Source: Tissierellia bacterium
GTDB lineage: Bacteria; Bacillota_A; Clostridia; Tissierellales; Peptoniphilaceae
Assembly (NCBI GenBank): GCA_012513395.1
Contig: JAAZCH010000182.1
Location: forward strand, 1 to 32,967
Direction of reading: 5' to 3'
DNA length: 32,967 nucleotides
The notes beneath the pieces are model-generated. The model was not told the origin of the DNA. It ran no database searches and saw only the letters and a program-made list of their open reading frames with translations. Positions 26,890 through 32,967 of the stretch are shown here, in pieces. Position 1 is the first letter of the stretch. Every line of letters starts with the position of its first letter. A program made the translations under genes and the position numbers.

Positions 26890-27432
26890 TCATAATTCCC
26901 ATATCTTTTTATTGCTAGTTGAGATGCCAATAGCTCCTGCATTAATACAATTGATTACATCTTCCTTTTCGTCTATAAGTCCACCTGCTATTACAGGAAC
27001 TTTAGTTTCGCTTGCAATTTTCCCGATCATTTTAGGAATAACTCCAGGCAAAACTTCTATTGCGTCAGGTCTAAATTGTTTTACTGAGTTGATACCTGAA
27101 TCTATAGCTAAAGAATCTAACAAAAACAATCTTTGGATAGAAAGCATGCCCAAACCTTGACCTGCCTTTATGAGATTAGGTCTTGTAGTTATTATTCCGT
27201 CTGGCTTTATTTCTCTATGAATAAATTTTAAAGCTGTCACATCTTTTGAGAACCCGCCTATCAAGTCTACGTGAAGAAATACCATCTTGTTATGGTTTTT
27301 AAGTAGATCAACATATTCTTTTATATCTAGTATATTTCCTGTAAGCAAAAATGTAACTTCACAAGAAGACTCAATCACTTCGCCAATTTGGGCAAAGTCA
27401 TTTATGCTGGCTATAACAGGATTTTCGTAAAT
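26890..27432 (-). CDS. glpP: Glycerol-3-phosphate responsive antiterminator GlpP; start region disrupted or unusual
   Basis: GlpP binds glycerol-3-phosphate and prevents termination in glp leader RNAs. Family motifs include VFLHVDLIGGFSKD, KPDGIITTRPNLIKAG, SIQRLFLLDS, IEVLPGVIP, PVIAGGLI and GAIGISTSNKKIWEL. The first canonical start is GTG at 27376-27378, but homologous sequence (YENPVIASINDF) continues upstream to about 27430, where only ATT (27430-27432) could start. Farther up, a GTG at 27463-27465 has a good AGGTGA site and would give a full 191 residues, except for an in-frame TAA at 27445-27447 (codon 7). The gene may therefore be a recent pseudogene, or start at ATT. It lies last in the glp cluster, after a 132-bp gap. 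Confidence 0.82.
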   Translation of the reverse strand: MYENPVIASINDFAQIGEVIESSCEVTFLLTGNILDIKEYVDLLKNHNKMVFLHVDLIGGFSKDVTALKFIHREIKPDGIITTRPNLIKAGQGLGMLSIQRLFLLDSLAIDSGINSVKQFRPDAIEVLPGVIPKMIGKIASETKVPVIAGGLIDEKEDVINCINAGAIGISTSNKKIWEL

Positions 27433-27510
27433 CGAATTATAAAATTAATTTCTTAATATTCTCACTTTTTCACCTATATAATATTTTAGATTTGGAGAAT
27501 ATGAAATGTT

Positions 27511-27867
27511 TCAATTCTCGATGCTCCTAGAAGCTATTATGTTAACTCCAGTACCTAAAATATCTTCTATTATTATTTCGCCCATCTTTATGGGACTGTC
27601 AATTATTATATCATTAATCTCTTTCATACACTCAAATATTTTGTCTTTTGGTATCTCCGTATTAGTTCTCACAGGAACAAGCTTTGTTTTTAAATTTACA
27701 GTTTTTACCGTTGTAGTCAGTAGTCTTGTAGGAGATTTTAGTTCCTTTACTGCATATATCTCACCACGTTTGCATACTGCACCTGAGACTTTGTATTCTT
27801 CACCATCTGTGTCTACCTCCAGATGACATCCAATAGGACAAACTATGCATATTAATTTTTCTGTCAT
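27511..27867 (-). CDS. DUF1667 cysteine-rich protein of the glycerol-3-phosphate cluster
   Basis: This 118-aa protein has a zinc- or Fe-S-type N-terminal cysteine set, CIVCPIGC (residues 5-12) followed by SGAVCKRGEIYA, and a small C-terminal domain. DUF1667 genes regularly follow the two flavoproteins of glp clusters in Firmicutes, where they may act as an electron-transfer or GlpC-like subunit (known by association, not by assay). I chose ATG 27865-27867, with AGGTGAGG upstream; a longer frame from 27897 would overlap the preceding gene. Confidence 0.88.
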   Translation of the reverse strand: MTEKLICIVCPIGCHLEVDTDGEEYKVSGAVCKRGEIYAVKELKSPTRLLTTTVKTVNLKTKLVPVRTNTEIPKDKIFECMKEINDIIIDSPIKMGEIIIEDILGTGVNIIASRSIEN

Positions 27868-27880
27868 TACAGCCTCACCT

Positions 27881-29131
27881 CTAGTTTTCAATTTCAATCG
27901 TCAGATTTTTCAAGTTATGATTTGCTAATATAGAAGAATCTAATTGCAATTTGACCATCTCGCTGGGCATCATATGCCTTTTTTTAATTTCTTTCAAAGT
28001 TTCGCCTTCAGATTTGATGACTAGCTTAACATTTTCATAAATATCATCAACTCGCATCAACAACTCTAGTTTTTCATCGGAACTAGATCTTCTTATTTTT
28101 TGAGGCACTATATAATAAATTCCTTTTCCAGGATTTGTGTCTACAAAATCAAAGTTTCTTTTTTTATTGCGAAGATATTCTACTGCACCAAGAGCGGCCT
28201 TTTCACTTTCTTCGGTGACAAAGTCTACAATATCATGGACATGCAAAACATTTCCACAAGCAAACACTCCTTCCACAGAAGTTTCCATAAAGTCATCTAC
28301 AACTGCACCGCCAGTTTTGTTGTCCATTTCAATCCCAATGTTTATAGATAACTCGTTTTCAGGAATTAATCCAACAGACAGTAGGACTGTATCACATTCA
28401 TAAGTTTTTTCTGTTCCAGGAATCGGTTTTTTATTTTCATCAGTTTCCACGACTACTACACTTTCAACTCGACCTTTCCCGTTTATTTGTGTAATTGTGT
28501 GCCTAAGCATAAGAGGAATGTCATAGTCATTTAAACACTGAACTACATTTCGACTTAGCCCAGCTGCGTAACTTCCCCTAGCCAAGACTCCAATAACTTC
28601 AGCTCCTTCTAATACAAGTCGCCTTGCCATTATCATTCCAATATCTCCAGAACCCAAAATTATTACTTTTTTTCCAACATTATATCCATCTATATTGATA
28701 AGCTTCTGAGCCATCCCTGCATTATAAATTCCAACTGGTCTAGTCCCAGGAATGTTTAAAGATCCTCTCGTCCTTTCCCTGCATCCCATTGCAAGTATAA
28801 TTGACCTAGCTTTAATACTTACAAGCCCTTCGACTGTGTTCACATAAGTTACAATTTTTTCTGTCAAATCTAAAACCATCGTGTCTAACTTGTACTCTAT
28901 TTCATTTTCCTTTAGTTCTTTTATAAATCGTTCGGCATATTCAGGTCCTGTCAATTCTTCTTTGAATAAGTGAAGTCCAAAGCCATTGTGAATACACTGC
29001 TGTAAAATTCCGCCTAGTTCTGTATCTCTTTCAATTACTAAAATATTTTTCAAGCCTTCTTTTCTAGCTTTTATCGCTGCTCCAAGCCCAGAAGGACCAC
29101 CACCTATGACTACTAACTCATACTCTCGCAT
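27881..29131 (-). CDS. NAD(P)/FAD-dependent oxidoreductase, glp cluster second subunit
   Basis: This 416-aa pyridine nucleotide-disulfide-like flavoprotein has an FAD loop GGGPSGLGAA (about 10-19), an NAD(P)-type loop GSGDIGMIMARR near 160 and the second FAD motif GVFACGNVLHVHD near 290. IVTEESEKAALGA-like sequence follows. Such proteins pair with GlpA-like dehydrogenases (GlpB/NoxA-like role) and reoxidise them. I chose ATG 29129-29131, with GGGAG 8 nt upstream; a frame opening at 29152 overlaps the previous stop but has no ribosome site. It leads directly to DUF1667. Confidence 0.88.
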   Translation of the reverse strand: MREYELVVIGGGPSGLGAAIKARKEGLKNILVIERDTELGGILQQCIHNGFGLHLFKEELTGPEYAERFIKELKENEIEYKLDTMVLDLTEKIVTYVNTVEGLVSIKARSIILAMGCRERTRGSLNIPGTRPVGIYNAGMAQKLINIDGYNVGKKVIILGSGDIGMIMARRLVLEGAEVIGVLARGSYAAGLSRNVVQCLNDYDIPLMLRHTITQINGKGRVESVVVVETDENKKPIPGTEKTYECDTVLLSVGLIPENELSINIGIEMDNKTGGAVVDDFMETSVEGVFACGNVLHVHDIVDFVTEESEKAALGAVEYLRNKKRNFDFVDTNPGKGIYYIVPQKIRRSSSDEKLELLMRVDDIYENVKLVIKSEGETLKEIKKRHMMPSEMVKLQLDSSILANHNLKNLTIEIEN

Positions 29132-29148
29132 TATATCAACTCCCAAAA

Positions 29149-30579
29149 TCATTTCGTTTTACCAATTGCAATATCACTATTGAGAGAATCCTTTACCACC
29201 TCAGTAAAGTCAATCCCAAGTTCTCTCGCTAAAATCTCCATGACCTTTGGTGCGCAAAATCCGCCTTGACAGCGACCACTACCAGGTCTCACTCGTCTTT
29301 TAATTCCATCGATAGTCATAGCTCCAGCGTTTCTATGAATGGCATCGACAATTTCCCCTTCAGTAATATTTTCGCATCTACAAATTATTCTACCGTATCT
29401 AGAATCTTTTAGAATCAAATCATTTTTTTCTTCATCAGATAATTCCATAAAAACTGTATTCTGTCTTCTCAGTGGATTGAACTTTGGATTTTCTACTATT
29501 GATTGATTCTTTTTAACGACCATATCAGCCACATGTTTTGCAATCGCAGGAGATGCGCTAAGTCCTGGGGATTCGATCCCTGCCACATCAAAAAATCCTT
29601 CGACGTCTTCCACTTCTTTAATGATAAAGTCACCCGTATTTGAAGTTGCTCGTAATCCTGCAAAACTAGTTATAACAGATTTAAAAGGAATACTTTCTGT
29701 AGACTTAGATGCAGTTTTTCTCACATAGTTCATGTTTTCCTCAGTAGTAGAAACATCTAATTTGTCTTCTATAAAATTGGCATCAGGACCTACTAGAAGA
29801 TTTCCATGTACAGTAGGAAGAACAACAACACCTTTTCCTAAGTCATTGGGACATTGGAATACTATATGTTTTACAGTATCTCCTGCTGATTTATCCAACA
29901 AATAATACTCACCTTTTCTGGCAGTGATTTTGTAATTTGGTTTTGCCACCATTTTATGTATTTCGTCGGCAAATACTCCAGCACAATTTATAACATACTT
30001 AGAATTGTATTCTTTTTCATTTGTAGTGATGACAAAATGACTTTCTCCTGCGTTAATTTTCTCGACCTTATTATTTAAAAATAATTCCACTCCATTGTCT
30101 ATAGCATTTTCTAAAGCAGCAATTGCAAGCTCCCAAGGTCCAATTATTCCTCCAGTTTTTGCATATAATGCACCTAAAACGCTATCGCTGAGGTTAGGTT
30201 CGATTTTTTTTACACATTCTTGATTTAGTAATTCCATGTTTGGAATATTATTTTTTAGTCCATTTTCATAAATATTTTCAATTATTTCTAATTCTTCTTC
30301 ATTAAAGGCTAAAACCAATGAGCCAATGCGCTTGAAAGGCACGCCTAATTCCTTGCAAACTTTATCCATCATGGCATTTCCTTCGACATTGAATTTAGCC
30401 TTTAATGTACCGATCTTCGCATCGTAGCCTGCGTGTATAATTGCACTGTTGGCCTTTGTTGTGCCATTGGAAATATCATTTTCTTTTTCCAGGACAGCTA
30501 TTTTTATTTTATATCTTGACAGCTCCCTTGCGATAAGACAGCCTATTACTCCCCCACCGATAATTATTACGTCGTACAT
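29149..30579 (-). CDS. glpA: FAD-dependent glycerol-3-phosphate dehydrogenase (GlpA-like) with BFD-type [2Fe-2S] domain
   Basis: This 476-aa enzyme oxidises glycerol-3-phosphate to dihydroxyacetone phosphate. The N-terminal Rossmann loop GGGVIGCLIARELSRY is at residues 7-22, a DAO-type domain follows, with ARKGEYYLLDK near 228, and the C-terminal BFD-like domain has the cluster cysteines in CRCENI and GRCQGGFC. I chose ATG 30577-30579 because GGGAGG lies 6 nt upstream and the FAD loop begins immediately; a frame from 30615 overlaps mgtC. No glpK or glpF is in the window. Confidence 0.88.
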   Translation of the reverse strand: MYDVIIIGGGVIGCLIARELSRYKIKIAVLEKENDISNGTTKANSAIIHAGYDAKIGTLKAKFNVEGNAMMDKVCKELGVPFKRIGSLVLAFNEEELEIIENIYENGLKNNIPNMELLNQECVKKIEPNLSDSVLGALYAKTGGIIGPWELAIAALENAIDNGVELFLNNKVEKINAGESHFVITTNEKEYNSKYVINCAGVFADEIHKMVAKPNYKITARKGEYYLLDKSAGDTVKHIVFQCPNDLGKGVVVLPTVHGNLLVGPDANFIEDKLDVSTTEENMNYVRKTASKSTESIPFKSVITSFAGLRATSNTGDFIIKEVEDVEGFFDVAGIESPGLSASPAIAKHVADMVVKKNQSIVENPKFNPLRRQNTVFMELSDEEKNDLILKDSRYGRIICRCENITEGEIVDAIHRNAGAMTIDGIKRRVRPGSGRCQGGFCAPKVMEILARELGIDFTEVVKDSLNSDIAIGKTK

Positions 30580-30605
30580 ATTTTTCCTCCCATTGGAAAT
30601 AATCT

Positions 30606-31295
30606 TTACCGCCATTTTACAGACTCCACTCCATTTATTCCTAGTAATAAATCATCGAAAATCTTATTATCAAAATGATTGCATATTTTTAAATTAAAAT
30701 CAATAAATATGGAATTGGCATGGATAAAATCACCATCTTCTTCTAAGTCTTCTTCTGATTCATTTTTTATAAATATTTCTTTTACTAAAATATCTTCTTG
30801 TCCTAACAATGTTCCTATCTCACCAATAAGCCCTGGCCTCTCGTGACATTTTACACTTAAAATCTTTTGGTTTTTATTGTGAAGCTTATGCTCTACAACA
30901 TTCAATTGAGAAAGGGATAAAAATATTATCACAGCAGTAGTGATGCCGCCGATATAAAATCCTCTGCCAATTGCAAGTCCTATACCACCACATGCCCAGA
31001 GACTAGCAGCTGTAGTCAGTCCTTTGACATTGTATCCAGTTCTTAAAATCGTCCCTGCGCCCAAAAATCCTATTCCACTTACAACTTGGGATGCTATTCG
31101 TCCGGGATCCCCTGGATTTTGAAGGTTAGCAAATCCCTCCACTGATATTAACATTATCAAAGCCGAAGCAGTAGTCACTAGCATGTGAGTTCTAAGTCCC
31201 GCTGGTCGATTTTCATATTCTCTCTCGAGTCCAATAACTCCACCAATAATTGCAGATACTATTAGTCTAAAAATTATTTCATAATTATTTGTCAT
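30606..31295 (-). CDS. MgtC/SapB family membrane protein
   Basis: This 229-aa protein has about four or five N-terminal membrane helices (residues 8-130) with the family sequence GGVIGLEREYENRPAGLRTHM (quoted in part: GLEREYENRPAGLRTH) and SGIGFLGAGTI, and a cytosolic ACT-like C-terminal domain from about 140. MgtC-type proteins modulate F-ATPase or Mg2+/acid stress in other bacteria; here the function is unknown. It is 26 nt before the GlpA-like gene in the same direction, with no terminator between, so it may lead the glp transcript. Confidence 0.9.
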   Translation of the reverse strand: MTNNYEIIFRLIVSAIIGGVIGLEREYENRPAGLRTHMLVTTASALIMLISVEGFANLQNPGDPGRIASQVVSGIGFLGAGTILRTGYNVKGLTTAASLWACGGIGLAIGRGFYIGGITTAVIIFLSLSQLNVVEHKLHNKNQKILSVKCHERPGLIGEIGTLLGQEDILVKEIFIKNESEEDLEEDGDFIHANSIFIDFNLKICNHFDNKIFDDLLLGINGVESVKWR

Positions 31296-31336
31296 ACTAC
31301 CACTCTTTCTAATTTAACTTTTAACAAATATCGCAA

Positions 31337-31374
31337 AGCCGCAACTATATCGACTCAGCGATATAATTGCGGCT
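31337..31374. terminator. Long hairpin between the HAD gene and mgtC-like gene
   Basis: AGCCGCAACTATATCG (31337-31352) and CGATATAATTGCGGCT (31359-31374) form a 16-bp stem with a 6-nt loop. On the minus-strand RNA the single mismatch becomes a G-U pair. The following minus-strand run is U-poor, while the plus-strand side is pyrimidine-rich, so it may terminate the HAD transcript weakly. A GlpP-type leader antiterminator is another possibility. Confidence 0.6.
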
Positions 31375-31399
31375 CTCTTTTCTCTTGCCTAATATTTAC

Positions 31400-32203
31400 T
31401 TATAACAATTTTATAAAATCTTTTACTGAATTTAGAACCAAGTCTGCTATTGTCTCATTATTTTCATAGTCTTCCATAGAAGTTTCGCCACTCAATACCA
31501 AAGCTGTGCTGATTTTTGAAACCTCGCCCATTTTAATATCAGTGTAGAGTCTATCGCCGACCATAATGACTTCATCTTTTTCAAAACAATATTTTTCTAA
31601 AATGCTATCCACAATTTCCTTATTGGGTTTCCCAATGACTTTTGGAATCCTACCAGTAGATGATTCTAACATTGCTGCAATAGCACCTGCATCTGGCATA
31701 AACTTCCCCTCTGGTAAAGGACAGTTGAAATCAGGATGAGTTGCAACGTACTCTACTCCTTTAGAAAGATATTCGCAAGCAATCCATACCTTTTCATAAG
31801 TCAGTGTGGTGTCAAAACTTAGCACTACGAAATCTATTTCTTTATTTCTTTCCTTTTCAATTACAAAGCCTTCATTCATAAATTCTTCTTCAAGAGACTT
31901 TGTTCCTAGGAGAAATATTCTAGCATTGGGTTTTAGTTTTTTTAGGTAAATAGTAGTGGCTTCTCCGGATGTAAAAATTTCATCCGATGTCGCATTAATT
32001 CCCAAATTGTTCAATTTGTCCACATACAGACTCTTATTCTTAGAGGCGTTATTGGTAAGAAATAAATACCTTCTCCCACTTTCTTTTAACTTTTCTAAAA
32101 ACTCCTTCGCACCATCTATAAGCTCATCCCCAAGATAAATAGTGCCATCCATATCCAGTAGAAATACTTTTTTATCTATTAGGTATTTGGAATTATCCAT
32201 CAT
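31400..32203 (-). CDS. HAD-IIA family phosphatase (NagD/p-nitrophenylphosphatase-like)
   Basis: This 267-aa cytosolic Mg2+-dependent phosphatase has the nucleophile motif LLDMDGTIYLGD (about 11-22), LFLTNNAS (motif II), a C2 cap with KPNA, IGKPNKEIVDS and VGDRLYTDI (motifs III/IV). Family members dephosphorylate nucleotides or sugar phosphates; the substrate here is not inferable. I place the start at ATG 32201-32203, since GGGAG lies 9 nt upstream and the TRAP permease stop is two bases before it; a longer frame from 32233 would overlap that gene. Confidence 0.88.
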   Translation of the reverse strand: MMDNSKYLIDKKVFLLDMDGTIYLGDELIDGAKEFLEKLKESGRRYLFLTNNASKNKSLYVDKLNNLGINATSDEIFTSGEATTIYLKKLKPNARIFLLGTKSLEEEFMNEGFVIEKERNKEIDFVVLSFDTTLTYEKVWIACEYLSKGVEYVATHPDFNCPLPEGKFMPDAGAIAAMLESSTGRIPKVIGKPNKEIVDSILEKYCFEKDEVIMVGDRLYTDIKMGEVSKISTALVLSGETSMEDYENNETIADLVLNSVKDFIKLL

Positions 32204-32204
32204 G

Positions 32205-32967
32205 CTAGAGTACTCCCAACAACTTAGGTACAATCAGTGCCAACGTTTCAGAATAAGTGATCATGAATAGCACTATTATCAAACTTACAATAAATGGCCA
32301 AACTTCTTTTAAGAAATCCTCCAGTCGTACATCTAATATGGTACAAACTGTGAACATCATCGATCCAAATGGCGGTGTCAATCCACCTATCATAATATTT
32401 ACAATAAATATCATACCGAAATGAAGTGGATCAATTCCAAACATTTTCACAGCTGGAACAAGTAAAGGAGCTAATATTACAAGAGCTGCTCCACCTTCGA
32501 TAAACATACCTATGAATAATAGCAATAGATTTATTACCATAAGTAATACAAAAGGATTGTCTGTCATTGCTATAAGTCCTTGGGTTATCATTTGTGGAAT
32601 TCTTTCAAGAGTCAAATAATAACCAAATACTTTTGCACTTGCGATTATTATCATAACAGAACCCGTACTTTTTACCGTATCCATTAGAATGATAGGAATA
32701 TGTTCTATTTTAAGTTTTTTGTAGATAAAAAATCCAACAAACATTTAGAATACTACTGCCATTGCACCCGCTTCAGTCGGTGTGAAAATTCCAATTCTCA
32801 TTCCCATAATAAGTCCAAAGGGAATCAATAATGCCCAAATGGATTTTATTAATTGCATAATTATTTCTAAAAATGTAGCTCTTCGATCCATACTAGGTTT
32901 TTGATTTTGTCTTACTGCAACTATGTGAACTACTATCATCATGGCAACAGTCATCAAAATTCCTGGA
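32205..32967 (-). pseudogene. TRAP transporter large permease (DctM-like), interrupted by in-frame TAA, partial
   Basis: This frame is cut by the right edge and reads through both halves in one frame: the distal part ends TEAGAMAVVF, then TAA (32745-32747), then MFVGFFIYKKLK. In DctM proteins this region is continuous (TEAGAMAVV followed by one residue and a membrane helix with a YKKLK-like end). The ATG directly after the TAA has no ribosome site. The C-terminal half keeps normal DctM motifs, GMFIEGGAALVILAPLL and GGLTPPFGSMMF. A single substitution (Tyr TAT or TAC to TAA) would explain it, so the gene is probably inactivated; a sequencing error is possible. The HAD gene follows 1 base later. 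Confidence 0.75.

Noticed and set aside
27445..32747. Stop-codon reassignment (TAA read as an amino acid)
   Set aside because: Two in-frame TAA codons were seen (glpP and dctM), but many intact genes here terminate at TAA, TAG and TGA, so mutations or errors are the simpler explanation.

Overview
This window is AT-rich DNA from a low-GC Gram-positive anaerobe. The pointers are strong GGAGG-type ribosome sites, TTG/GTG starts, a complete V-type ATPase operon, a glpP / two-flavoprotein / DUF1667 glycerol-3-phosphate cluster and an iron-sulfur flavoprotein. A Tissierellia- or Clostridia-like member of the Bacillota fits best, but the sequence alone does not fix the genus. Nearly all genes lie on the minus strand; only a glutaredoxin-like gene and a LysR regulator are on the plus strand. 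I see no rRNA, tRNA, CRISPR array, phage genes or transposase.

Layout by plus-strand coordinate. 1-2.7 kb: pyrimidine biosynthesis operon pyrB-pyrI-pyrK-pyrD (pyrD cut by the window edge), preceded by a promoter with an embedded inverted repeat and a PyrR-like attenuator leader. 2.7-4.5 kb: an iron-sulfur flavoprotein and an M20 carbamoylase-type amidase. 4.6 kb: glutaredoxin-like gene. 4.9-9.8 kb: arginase plus adenosine deaminase, an M20 amidohydrolase and the BrnQ branched-chain amino acid carrier. 9.9-14.8 kb: a five-gene operon (cyclic amidohydrolase, 44-aa membrane peptide, sodium:solute symporter, carbamoylase, hydantoin/allantoin-type racemase) with a divergent LysR regulator at 14.9-15.8 kb. 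16.0-16.5 kb: Dps with a PerR-like box. 16.6-25.1 kb: nine-gene V-type ATPase operon (G/H-I-K-E-C-F-A-B-D) whose K subunit carries a complete Na+-binding site. 25.2-26.6 kb: MocR-type regulator. 26.9-31.3 kb: glp cluster (mgtC-like, two flavoproteins, DUF1667, glpP). 31.4-33 kb: HAD phosphatase and the end of a TRAP transporter permease.

How it fits together: the first half is a nitrogen-scavenging region in which cyclic amides (hydantoins or allantoin), carbamoyl and acyl amino acids, arginine and adenosine are imported and deaminated or hydrolysed, next to de novo pyrimidine synthesis. The Na+-type V-ATPase could supply or use the sodium gradient that the SSS and BrnQ carriers normally exploit (inference).

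Most notable observations: (1) the pyr leader, where PyrR-type hairpin, antiterminator and terminator are mutually exclusive; (2) an unlisted 44-aa membrane peptide translationally coupled to the symporter; (3) a racemase whose conserved N-terminus needs an ATT start overlapping the previous stop codon; (4) in-frame TAA codons interrupting dctM and the 5' end of glpP; (5) several perfect palindromes in promoters (pyr, brnQ, isf/grx, dps); (6) a small repeat element with imperfect terminal inverted repeats between rocF and an amidohydrolase gene.
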